NCBI GenBank assembly: GCA_022496805.1
Contig: CM040103.1
Span: 2,932,001 to 2,996,000, forward strand
Source: Pohlia nutans
Lineage: Eukaryota; Streptophyta; Bryopsida; Bryales; Mniaceae
Direction: 5' to 3'
DNA length: 64,000 nucleotides
The notes below the pieces were generated by a model. The model was not told the origin of the DNA. It was given only the letters and a program-made list of their open reading frames with translations, and made no database searches. Positions within the stretch are counted from its first letter, which is position 1; every line of letters starts with the position of its first letter. Shown here in pieces: positions 55,266 through 64,000 of this stretch. The position numbers were made by a program, and so were the translations under genes.

Positions 55266-58200
55266 ATGGCTACATTTGAGGGTGAAGGTGCTAAGGTTGT
55301 AGACAAGTTCGATGGCGTCAACTTCCACTTGTGGAAATTCAAGATGGAAATGGTCATGGCCGAAAAAGAATTGTGGGAGATAGTTGAGGGTAGTGAGGAA
55401 CCGCCTTCGTCCGACGCCGAGGCTAGGGTACGAACTGCGTACACTCGGCGAGAGAAAAAGGCCTTTGCGATTTTGGCTCTTAATCTTTCTGATTCCCAGC
55501 TCTCTCATATTCGGTCGTGCAAGACTCCCGCCGAGGCATGGGCCAAGCTTTGCAATATTCATGAGGCAAAGAGCTTGGTCAATATCTTGTTTTTGAGGCG
55601 CAAGTTTTTCACCATCAAGATGGAAGAAAACGACGACATGTTGGCGCACATCAACAAAGTCAAGGCTCTTGCGGATCAGCTCAACGGCGCAGACGTCAAC
55701 ATTACCGACGGTGATATCGTTATGACGCTCCTCGAGAGTTTGCCGCCGTCGTACGAGTATCTTATCGTTGCTATGGAGAGTAGGCCCATTAGCGAGCTCA
55801 CTCTTGATTATGTGACATCACGGTTGTTGCATGAACTCTCGCGGCGCAAAGAGAACGAGACTCGTGGCGATAGCGCGGCGCTTATGGCGAAGCAATCCAA
55901 GAGCGGTGCCAGTGGGAGCTCTACAGACAAGGTATGCTACTATTGCGGTAAGAAGGGCCACTTGGCAAAATTTTGCTACAAACGCAAGAGAGAGGAAAGT
56001 GCCAACAATACAAAGGTCAACGATGCAGGTGATGAGTACGCATTTATGACTAGCGTCTCTTCTTGTAGTGATGACGGGGACGAGTATGCAATGATGGCAA
56101 GTGACGTGTCATGCAATGGTAGTGTGATCGATTGGATTGTTGATTCGGGAGCCTCGAGTCACATGGCGCCCATTAGGACTTGTTTCCAATCATATCACGT
56201 CATATCTCCAAAGAATGTCATTTTGGGTGATGATACGGTTCTTCAAGCCGTGGGTAAAGGATCCATCGTCGTAGACACCGAGGTGAAGGGTCGTGTGAAG
56301 ACAATCACCATCCATGATGTCCTCCACGTTCCCAAGTTGAAGGCAAATCTTTTATCGGTGCGACATTTGGTGATGAAGCATTTGCGAGTGGAATTTAGCG
56401 ACCAAGGGTGTTTTGTGTTGTCTCCAAGTCGTGAGGAGGTGGCCATTATACACGAAGTCAACGGCTTGTACCAAATCAAGTTTTCCAAGATGCACGCGGC
56501 GGAATCGGCAACGTTGGTGCAATCGAGTTCAAACGAAGACAAGTTGGCGTTGTGGCATCGTCGTCTCGGGCATTTGAATGTCAAGAGTGTGAAAGCACTG
56601 CGTGGAATGGTAAGTGGCATGGATCTTGCACAATCACACGTCGCACCTAGTTCATTCACATGTGAGGGTTGTATTGAAGGCAAGCAACAACGCTCACCGT
56701 TTCCAGTTGATGGGGCAACTCGTGCAACCAAGGTTCTTGAGATTGTGCATTCCGACGTGTGTGGTCCAATGAAGACCACGTCTATGGGGGGTTGCAAGTA
56801 TTTTGTGACGTTCATTGATGATTTTTCGAGGAAGATATGGTTGTATCCGATCAAAGCAAAGAGCGAGTGTTTTGAGAAGTTCAAAGAGTTCAAGGCGTTG
56901 GTTGAGAAGCAATCCGAGCACAAGATCAAGGTGTTTCGATCGGATAATGGCGGCGAGTTCATGTCCAACCAATTTGACGAGTTATTGAAGAAAGAAGGCA
57001 TTGCTAGACAAACCACAACGCCATATACACCACAACAAAACGGAGTTGCAGAGCGTGCAAATCGAACAATTGTGGAAATGGCAAGGAGTATGTTGCATGC
57101 ACAAAATTTGGGTTTGGACCTTTGGGCGGAAGCGGTGGTGACTGCGGTGTACACACGCAACCGATGCCCGACGAGTGCGGTTCAAAACATGACACCAGAG
57201 CAAGCGTGGAGTGGGAGGCCACCCCGCGTGGAGCACATGCGCACATTTGGATGCATCGCATTTGCAAAGGTACCCGATTCTCAAAGAACCAAACTTGAGG
57301 CCAAGGCAACAAAATGTGTGTTTCTTGGATATTGTGAAGGTACCAAGGCGTACAGGCTCATGTCGCTCGAGACCAAGAAGATCATTCGAGCTCGTGATGT
57401 GACATTTTGCGAGAATTCCAAGGTTGAAGACAATTTGGACGATGGTCCAAGTGGGAGAAGTGGCGATAAACCGGCCATTGTGGACCAATCTTCCAAATCT
57501 CCCGTTATTGATATTGTTGATGAAGACGAAGATGACGAAGATGGTGGTGATGAGGAACATATTGAGGAGCGACCTTTGAAGACGAAGAATGGCGAGAAAA
57601 AGGCACAAGCAATGGCGGTTGAAGACAATGCATCCTCGAGCGATCGTCGTTATCTAGAGAGAAATCGTAGACCACTTGGCGAGTGGTGGAAGAATCATAT
57701 TCTCCCTCAAGGTGAGGAGGAGCATGCAAACGTTGCACTTTTAGATGCTCCATTGACGATTCGTGAAGCGTTGAGTTGTGATGATGCAAACAAGTGGGAG
57801 CAAGCCATGCAAGAGGAGTACAAATCGTTGATGGACAATGGCACTTGGGAATTGACTCCCCTCCCCAAGAATCGCAACGCTATCGGTTGTAAGTGGGTAT
57901 TTCGTGCAAAGAGAGATGCAACGGGTGATGTGGTTCGTTATAAGGCAAGATTGGTGGCAAAGGGCTTTTCACAAATCGAAGGTGTTGATTTTCATGAGAC
58001 CTTTGCACCGGTGGCGAAATTCACCACTATTCGATGCATTTTGGCCATCGGGGCTGCCATGGATTTGGAAATGCATCAAATGGATGTGAAGACGGCGTTC
58101 TTGAACGGCGAGTTGGACGAGGACATCTACATGGTGCAACCCGAAGGATTTGTGCAACGAGGTAATGAGAACCTTGTTTGCAAGTTGAACAAGTCATTGT

Positions 58201-59339
58201 ATGGGTTGAAGCAATCTCCACGCGCATGGTATCAAAAGATTGACACGTTTCTTGTTCATATCGGGTTCACAAGGAGCATCGCTGATCACAGCTTGTATTT
58301 CATGCAAAAGGGGCAACATGTGGTCATCGTGATCATATATGTGGATGATTTGATCATCCTTGCAAGTGGTATGAGCTCTTTGAAGGCATTGAAGGCAATG
58401 CTTGAGAACGAGTACGAGATGAGTGATCTGGGTGAGTTGCACTTTTGTTTAGGAGTTGAGTTTGTGCGAGATAGAGCAACACGCACCATAACAATGAATC
58501 AAAGCAAGTATGTTATGGATGTGCTCAAACGCTTTGGCATGGAGGATTGCAAACCGGTTGGCACTCCATTGGATGTGAATTCCAAACTCGTGAAACTCAC
58601 CGATGAGGAGTATGCATTAGAGGCTCAATCTATGGTGGATGTGCCATACAAGCAAGCTGTAGGGTCATTGATGTATGCTATGATTGCAACAAGGCCGGAC
58701 CTTGCGTATCCAATCAGCGTTGTGAGTCAACACATGGCAAGACCGGGTTCAAGTCATTGGGTTGCGGTCAAGAGGATCATGCGGTACTTGAAAGGCACAA
58801 GTGATGTGAGGTTGTGTCTTGGAGGTGACAACATTGTGTTGAGTGGGTATTGTGATGCGGATTATGCGGGTGATACCAATGATCGTAGATCCACCACGGG
58901 GTACATGTTCAAAGTTGGATCGAGGGCCGTTTCATGGAATAGCAAGCGCCAACAAACCACGGCCACGTCAACGGTTGAGGCGGAGTACATGGCGACGAGC
59001 CACGGTACGAAGGAGGCCATTTGGTTGAGGCAACTAATGGCGGATGTGAGATGCACTCAAGAGGAGGCTACAACAATCATGTGTGACAACCAAGGGAGTA
59101 TGTCATTGGCGAAGAATCCAACGCATCACTCACGTACAAAGCACATTGATGTGCAATATCACTTCATTCGAGAGAAGTTAGAGATGAAGGTGATAGAGTT
59201 GAAGTATTGTCCAACGGAGCACATGGTGGCGGACGTGCTGACAAAGGCTCTTGCGAGAGATCGACATCAAAGACTAGTGGTGGCATTTGGGCTCGAAGGC
59301 TTTGGCTATTTGCAAAGTGGGAGTGTTGAAGTAGGATAA
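55266..59339 (+). CDS. Copia gag-pol polyprotein, intact (1357 aa)
   Basis: I start at ATG 55,266 (MATFEGEG); the frame is open a little further upstream but without ATG. Order of domains: gag (UBN2-type, FDGVNFHLWKFKM), CCHC knuckle from Cys224 (CYYCGKKGHLAKFC), aspartic protease DSGASSHM (Asp293), GAG pre-integrase LWHRRLGHLN, integrase with Asp497, Asp560 and Glu596 (D-62-D-35-E), reverse transcriptase with KARLVAKGF, MDVKTAFLNGEL and IIYVDD (Asp1027-1028), RNase H with DYAGD, VEAEYMA and TKHIDVQYHFIRE. The order PR-IN-RT-RH defines Ty1/copia. All catalytic residues are present; there is no frameshift and no stop. The TAA lies 13 bp inside the 3' LTR. Confidence 0.95.
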   Translation: MATFEGEGAKVVDKFDGVNFHLWKFKMEMVMAEKELWEIVEGSEEPPSSDAEARVRTAYTRREKKAFAILALNLSDSQLSHIRSCKTPAEAWAKLCNIHEAKSLVNILFLRRKFFTIKMEENDDMLAHINKVKALADQLNGADVNITDGDIVMTLLESLPPSYEYLIVAMESRPISELTLDYVTSRLLHELSRRKENETRGDSAALMAKQSKSGASGSSTDKVCYYCGKKGHLAKFCYKRKREESANNTKVNDAGDEYAFMTSVSSCSDDGDEYAMMASDVSCNGSVIDWIVDSGASSHMAPIRTCFQSYHVISPKNVILGDDTVLQAVGKGSIVVDTEVKGRVKTITIHDVLHVPKLKANLLSVRHLVMKHLRVEFSDQGCFVLSPSREEVAIIHEVNGLYQIKFSKMHAAESATLVQSSSNEDKLALWHRRLGHLNVKSVKALRGMVSGMDLAQSHVAPSSFTCEGCIEGKQQRSPFPVDGATRATKVLEIVHSDVCGPMKTTSMGGCKYFVTFIDDFSRKIWLYPIKAKSECFEKFKEFKALVEKQSEHKIKVFRSDNGGEFMSNQFDELLKKEGIARQTTTPYTPQQNGVAERANRTIVEMARSMLHAQNLGLDLWAEAVVTAVYTRNRCPTSAVQNMTPEQAWSGRPPRVEHMRTFGCIAFAKVPDSQRTKLEAKATKCVFLGYCEGTKAYRLMSLETKKIIRARDVTFCENSKVEDNLDDGPSGRSGDKPAIVDQSSKSPVIDIVDEDEDDEDGGDEEHIEERPLKTKNGEKKAQAMAVEDNASSSDRRYLERNRRPLGEWWKNHILPQGEEEHANVALLDAPLTIREALSCDDANKWEQAMQEEYKSLMDNGTWELTPLPKNRNAIGCKWVFRAKRDATGDVVRYKARLVAKGFSQIEGVDFHETFAPVAKFTTIRCILAIGAAMDLEMHQMDVKTAFLNGELDEDIYMVQPEGFVQRGNENLVCKLNKSLYGLKQSPRAWYQKIDTFLVHIGFTRSIADHSLYFMQKGQHVVIVIIYVDDLIILASGMSSLKALKAMLENEYEMSDLGELHFCLGVEFVRDRATRTITMNQSKYVMDVLKRFGMEDCKPVGTPLDVNSKLVKLTDEEYALEAQSMVDVPYKQAVGSLMYAMIATRPDLAYPISVVSQHMARPGSSHWVAVKRIMRYLKGTSDVRLCLGGDNIVLSGYCDADYAGDTNDRRSTTGYMFKVGSRAVSWNSKRQQTTATSTVEAEYMATSHGTKEAIWLRQLMADVRCTQEEATTIMCDNQGSMSLAKNPTHHSRTKHIDVQYHFIREKLEMKVIELKYCPTEHMVADVLTKALARDRHQRLVVAFGLEGFGYLQSGSVEVG

Positions 59340-59641
59340 TTGCGTGGGCTGAAGTTGCTCATAGCCATGCGCATTAGCTAGAGTAGATGATGCGAATGAG
59401 CTAGACTTGCAACTAGAGAAGTGGTACTAGTTAGAAGTAATGAGAATTGGGTCTCCCAAGTGATATGGGCTGATCCTAGTGTACTAGGAGTGGAGTATGG
59501 GCTGATGTCCCATATGGTTTGCCAAGGGGACTCCCTTGGGTGTGCTACTTAAGAGGGGCAGCCCATGAGTAAAGATCATCTCTTTCCTATGCATTCCAAG
59601 TGTTTGTGTGAGGCTTTGGCATTCTAATCTAACCTACAATA
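59324..59641 (+). repeat. Copia 3' LTR (318 bp)
   Basis: Identical to the 5' LTR as far as I can compare base by base. Followed by the AGTCT target duplication. Confidence 0.95.
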
Positions 59642-62247
59642 AGTCTCGCCTCAACTTCTGCTTGGACTCGTGCGGCTTCTCCTGCAGGCGGTGCTCGTAT
59701 GGGCTTGGGCCATTCGCACATGTTCTACCTCTTGCGTGCCACATCCAAAACCGTCCTCGATACTTTGTCGGAACACAAAACACCTACTTTATACAGGTTA
59801 ACATCAACTGCATCTGGAAACCAGGGATGGAACTAAGTAAGGTAGAGCATCCATGACAATGAATAACCCGAGACAACACACATGATTTGGTCTCGCATGA
59901 ATGAAAACTAATACACGTTGGAATAGAACTTACTTAGGTTTTGAATCGGGAAGAAGTGGATATCCAAATCCTCCCGTCGTGCAAGTCAGTCCCGTAACTA
60001 CGCTGCTGGACCGGCCGGTCTCTACTCGGACTCCTTGGACAAATTACACCACAGCGCTACAAAGTTGTCTGGCTCCGAGACAGCGTAGTCCTCTACACCT
60101 CGACTTTGCGTATGCATGATCCACTTCCTGAAAGGGGTCCACTTCCCGTCTTGCACCGCTTTCAATGCAACAGCGGATACCTCCGGTGTGAAGCCCGTAT
60201 CCAGCATTGCGTCATCAGGTATGCCATATACCGCAGCCCCCACTGCAACGAGCATTGCGGACGCTCCCTCAAGACGGACACTGTCATCAGCCCACTTCTG
60301 AAGCGTCTCGCGGTTAGTGGCTCCTGTCATGGGATCCACTAAGCCGTACTCCACTTTGGCCAAGATAGAATACAGGCGAAGGAGACAGGCACTAGTGGGG
60401 GCTAAAACGTGAAGTGTCCTTGAACTTAGGGCACTCACAACCGTCGTCGCCTCTTCCATGGTATGCTTCCATGGCAGGGGTGGCATTCTCCAAGACAGCA
60501 GACTGTCCCCCGTACACATATGGTATAAGGGATGCCAGCCCCACACGCATCTCTCCACCTCCACAGCTTTTGTCTCATCCCATTGGCGTAGCTGCTCGCG
60601 CACCCACTCTTCCCTCTCTCGACGTACTCGCTTTTGCATATTATCCTGTCTCGCCCGAAAATCCTTGATCAACGACAGGCTCGCAAAATACTTGTGCGTC
60701 TCCAGGCATCCATTGTGGGTCTCGCTATCCTTCGCATCCCCGCCCTCCAGCCATGATATGGTATCGTTGACTTTGCCTTCCTCCTCGGCTGTGTACATGT
60801 TCGGATGCTGCAATAGAGGAGCAATTGTAAACACACAAACATGAACCCCACGGAAGAGTTTGAACCACGCCAAACGAGAGGACCATCAACCCTACTAAAT
60901 GAGAGTATTTTTTACCTTTCGTTTGAGCCGCGAGAATTTGCCATCTGCCTGGCATATTGCATCCTCAAAAGTGTCCCCTCTCCGAAAGGCCGAGGCCTTC
61001 CCCACCATTTCGTCTGTTGTCCACGACGAGCAGGTATTGGTGTCGTCTCTCATAAGGCCGCAGTCCATGAGCAGTATAGCAAGATCGGTTATGGGAAGAG
61101 GAGTTGGTACTGGGAGTGCTTCTTCGGGTATGGCGGTCTCGGCGTCCCGGGTGAATTTCAGAAGCTCCTCCTCGCGCTGCCTGCGGACACGTTCACTGTC
61201 CGAGACAGAAGGTGCAGCTGCCTGTCCTTCACTTTCCACTTCCATTTGAATGGGGCTAGAATGCGGCTCCTCCCCCAAAGTGGAGGGAATTACTGCTGGA
61301 TTCGAAGGACGTGCCCCCCCCCCGCACCACCGGAGTTGGAAGGGCGAGAGCCCTTCCTTTCGTAGACCATGCCCTCCACCTTTTTTTTCTTCTCCTTGCC
61401 CCGATCACTATCTGAGGGCACCTCCCTCTTCTTCTCCTTGCCGTGGTCTCCAACCGCGCTCCCCGCACCTGAACCGCTGGCCTGAACGTCTCAGCCCGAC
61501 TCCATCTTCCGCTCCTTCCCCTTGCCGTCTCGGCCCGACTCCATCTCCCTCTCCTTCCCCTTACCGTGGACATCTCTCTCTCCAATCACTACCCCCTCTC
61601 TTGGCCCGCTTGCATGACCGTCTTGGCCCAACTCCATCTCCTGCTCCTTGCCCTTACCGGAGTTTCGGGCAACGTCCTCCTCTACTCTCCCACTCCGATC
61701 AGGGTCTCGGGTAGAGTCTCGCATGGAGACGTGGAAATTTGAAGGGGAGCCACCACGTGGTTCACCAAACTTTGGCGGTTTAGGGGCTCTAATCGTGCAC
61801 GCAGGGCCAACCAAGACAACCTCTGTTTCTGCCTCTTCTTTCTTAACAACGGGCTTGATTTGCTGGGGCTTTCGCTTTGCTTTTGCACGGGCCTTTTTGG
61901 ACTACTTTGAACCCACGTCCTCGAAGTCGTCGTCATCATACTCGATCCGAGCGGGAGCGGCGAAAACGGAGTTCACATCTTGCTCCTCCTTCACCTCCTG
62001 CTTCACCTGGGAAGATAGTAGCTGACCATCCGGATGCTTTATCTACCACTCGCCAATAAGTTGTTCCGGAGTTTTCTTCTCCTTTCCAACCAAAAGGGCA
62101 GGCCAATTTTGCTCCAATGCATTCGGATAGAACTTCAACCTGACGTGGTCTATCCGACGGTGGTTGTTTAAACGCTGCTTCTGCATTAAACATCTACTCT
62201 CTATCGGACAGAGCACGCAATAAAATTTCTTGTGATTAAAGAAAACC

Positions 62248-62271
62248 GGGGGGGGGGGGGGGGGGGGGGGG
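62248..62271 (+). repeat. Run of 24 G
   Basis: An uninterrupted G tract inside the N-terminal part of the Ulp1 gene (poly-Pro on the minus strand). It separates two good minus-strand frames, so a slippage change in its length may have caused the frame break. Length may also be a sequencing artefact. Confidence 0.8.
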
Positions 62272-62575
62272 TGTGGCATTTCACGAGCATTCGTCCCCAT
62301 TCCTCTACTGTCCATGTCTCCAAATAGTGATGCTTGTCTATAGTTATTCGCTCCTGAACAATCCCGCCCTGCAAGCGAATTCTTAGGGCCTTCAAATCCT
62401 CGTCGCTGGAAATCTCTCGCACCATTGTGCCCTCCCAGTTGGTACTCCCTGTACCGAGATATTCATGTAATTAGTATATGAACCCATCTACAAACAAGGC
62501 AATAAACTACACGAGCCCGATAAGTAGGCGAGACCCTATCCCAAACCCCGAACTACCTAATCAGCAATGAAGAAC

Positions 62576-62960
62576 ATATATGAAATCATCACGCCATGCC
62601 AGTGGATCCTGTGACGAGACATAAAGAAAGTCAACATCCCACATACATTTTCCACTGAGAATGCACACTGCAGTAAACTAATCAAGCCAGCCTGACCGAG
62701 ACCCGCAAGACTGAGCATGTAGCACTGCAAACAAGGCAGGTGAGTCTCCCTAAACTGAGACTGACATTTACATGATCAGTATTCCAAATCAAATGTCAAT
62801 CCATCACGCTAGGCCAGTGGACCTTTTCAGAAGACCTAAACAATGTTTTCGGGCTATTATACATTTGCCACTTAGAATGCACACTGCAGTAAACAAATGA
62901 AGCGACCCTGATCGAGACCCACGAGACTGAGCATGTAGCACTGCAAACTAAACAGACCTT
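62576..62960. repeat. Two-unit tandem repeat, about 215-bp period
   Basis: ATCACGC(C/T)A(T/G)GCCAGTGGA ... GAATGCACACTGCAGTAAAC ... GACTGAGCATGTAGCAC occurs in both units (from 62,588 and 62,804). Each unit carries GAGACCC words. It lies upstream of the Ulp1 gene's first visible exon. Confidence 0.75.
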
Positions 62961-62969
62961 AAATCCTTC

Positions 62970-63780
62970 AAAGACATCCACACATGAATTTGCTAATCAA
63001 TCACGGGAATGCAACGAAAACATCTCTATGTACCGGAAATGACCGAATCTCTAAAACCGTAAACCAAACCTGCTGCTTAAACCCTAAACAATCTAGTCCG
63101 GATACATGCAATGTGAAGCAATGAAATGATAATCCGTCAACCGTAAGCCAACTTAAGCGTTCAAAGCGCACCCCAGGTCATACAAACAGTTGCCTTTACA
63201 CACGATCATTTATGCATAGACGCTAAACAGTAATTGGTCTAAACTCTGATTGAATATACTCACAATTTATTCGTGAATGAGATGCGCTGCGCTGCAGTCG
63301 ATGAGGATCCCGACGTATGCCTAAACCGCGCTAAAACCCTGAACCCTAAACCAAGTGTTGTTGCAGGAATGGCGAGACGGAACTTTATCCTCCAAAATCT
63401 CCAGGGCGCAAAAACTAAACCGCAAACAACAATTCAAATCCAATTGCAACAAGAGCAAGGCGCCAACAACCAAAAACAAAATGAGGAACCAAAGAAACCT
63501 AAGGAAGAAGAAGATGGAGGCCACCATCATCATCAGCCGTCTCGCCATCATCATGCCATGATTGGAAATGAATTACAAGAATGATTAGCCATCCTAACCC
63601 TAGGCCGCCAAACGTACGAGACTGGGTGGGCCACCACTTGAAAGACATGATGAGAGACAGCTTGGGTATGATGGATGACATCTGACATCGGATGGATGAC
63701 ATCTGTCACTCGGATGAGACCCTCGCACATGCCATTGAATGCATGATAGCCATGGCATGGACTGCATACGTGGTAGGGGG
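62970..63780. other. 5' region of the Ulp1 gene; no separate gene recognised
   Basis: A plus-strand frame ending at 63,584 is Gln/Asn/His-rich and looks incidental. Words such as ACCCTAAAC and CGAGAC recur. It probably holds the leader or first introns of the minus-strand gene. Confidence 0.35.
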
Positions 63781-63789
63781 CGCGAGACT

Positions 63790-63900
63790 GACGACGTGGC
63801 ACGAGCTGTCTCAAGACTGATGACGTGGCAGGAGGATGAGGCGGGGGTAGCGAGCCAGCCGACGTGGCAAGACGGTCGAGACATCCGACGTGGCAGCGGG
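63790..63900. promoter_or_regulatory. Cluster of four GACGTGGCA (G-box/ABRE-like) sites
   Basis: GACGTGGCA occurs four times in about 100 bp, near 63,794, 63,820, 63,860 and 63,889, interleaved with CGAGAC words. The ACGTGGC core is the classic plant bZIP/bHLH target. The position, upstream of the minus-strand Ulp1 gene, suits a promoter. Confidence 0.5.
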
Positions 63901-64000
63901 CCCACACGAGACTGGGGCAGGAAGCAAGAAAAAAAGCCGGAATCGGGCGGAAGAAAATCAGGCTCGGAAGGAAAAGAAGAGGCGGGCGGGCCGTGGGACC

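Larger units (their letters stand above)
53974..59641 (+). mobile_element. Complete Ty1/copia LTR retrotransposon, 5,668 bp
   Basis: Two 318-bp LTRs that read as identical, AGTCT on both sides (53,969-53,973 and 59,642-59,646), a primer-binding site directly after the 5' LTR, one long gag-pol frame and a purine-rich tract (AAAGTGGGAG) before the 3' LTR. Removal with one AGTCT restores the Ulp1-gene repeat. Equal LTRs and an open frame mean a very young, probably competent insertion. Confidence 0.95.
52238..62425 (-). pseudogene. Ulp1/C48 protease gene of the Mutator-like element, split by copia
   Basis: Several minus-strand exons: about 61,500-62,425 (N-terminus, with VKQEVKEEQD- and VVKKEEAE-like acidic/Lys motifs that resemble SUMO sites), 60,916-61,278, 60,022-60,807, 59,642-59,686 continuing at 53,569-53,973, and 52,238-53,308. 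The 59.6/53.9-kb exon encodes a repeat of about 19 residues (A-E-A-R-x-(D/N)-P-x-x-A-A-P-V), into which the copia element inserted. The last exon is the protease domain: DKQHWSLAIVED (His) and PNQRADWECGYM (Gln and Cys). The Asp normally after the His strand is not evident (MLMGTR). In-frame stops occur near 61,905 and 62,043, and a 24-G run breaks the frame at 62,248. MULEs with Ulp1 domains (Kaonashi type, VANDAL relatives) are known in plants. The exon joins are my reading. Confidence 0.6.

Noticed and set aside
56243..57160. Minus-strand open frame of 305 codons inside copia
   Set aside because: Antisense shadow of the integrase region of an intact polyprotein; no domain.
63273..63584. 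Plus-strand Gln/Asn/His-rich frame
   Set aside because: Low-complexity composition, lies upstream of and opposite to the Ulp1 gene; no evidence of a gene.

Overview
The window reads as nuclear DNA of a land plant. It carries intron-containing genes with GT..AG junctions, a plant-type DUF1221-like protein kinase, jacalin lectin exons, fragments of a plastid HSP90 (HSP90C) and a mitochondrial PDH E1-beta gene, a probable TAA1/TAR exon, TTTAGGG-type interstitial telomere repeats and Stowaway-like MITEs. The mix (integrase and HECT transposon genes of a kind common in animals, piggyBac-type elements, a copia element with a copia/Ty5-type primer site) suggests a seed-free plant such as a bryophyte, but the species cannot be fixed from the sequence. 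Most of the window is transposon-rich accessory DNA.

Layout. 0-5 kb: unassigned DNA, an Ulp1-like protease remnant, exons resembling plant At4g15545-type coiled-coil proteins and small repeats. 5-24.7 kb: two copies of a segmental duplication, A (about 5.0-12.2 kb) and B (about 16.1-24.7 kb), each with a minus-strand kinase exon followed downstream by two jacalin exons. Splice-site phases indicate that these are one kinase-jacalin gene joined by a 14-codon mini-exon. Copy B is open; copy A has one nonsense codon. The spacer holds a TAR-like exon and several MITEs. 24.8-37.8 kb: a block flanked by inverted copies of one repeat. It contains a DDE integrase gene with one nonsense codon, a HECT-type E3 ligase gene with tandem mini-exons and three in-frame stops, and intron-bearing fragments of PDH E1-beta and HSP90C. 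38.8-39.2 kb: a piggyBac transposase remnant.

40.2-49.85 kb: a third kinase-jacalin copy, reduced to intron and exon pieces and split by a 7.66-kb insertion with TG..CA ends and a 5-bp target duplication. That insertion holds a 1.4-kb foldback structure and a gag-like gene, and is saturated with the word CCGG. 49.85-64 kb: a Mutator-like element with a decayed transposase on the plus strand, convergent to a long minus-strand gene ending in an Ulp1/C48 protease domain. This element is saturated with the hexamer CGAGAC/GTCTCG. An intact copia retrotransposon with two LTRs that read as identical (53,974-59,641) sits inside the Ulp1 gene.

The points most worth following are the element-specific short words, which recall family-specific anti-silencing motifs of VANDAL MULEs; the hidden kinase-jacalin fusion; the integrase/HECT block between inverted repeats; and the half-tRNA primed copia.
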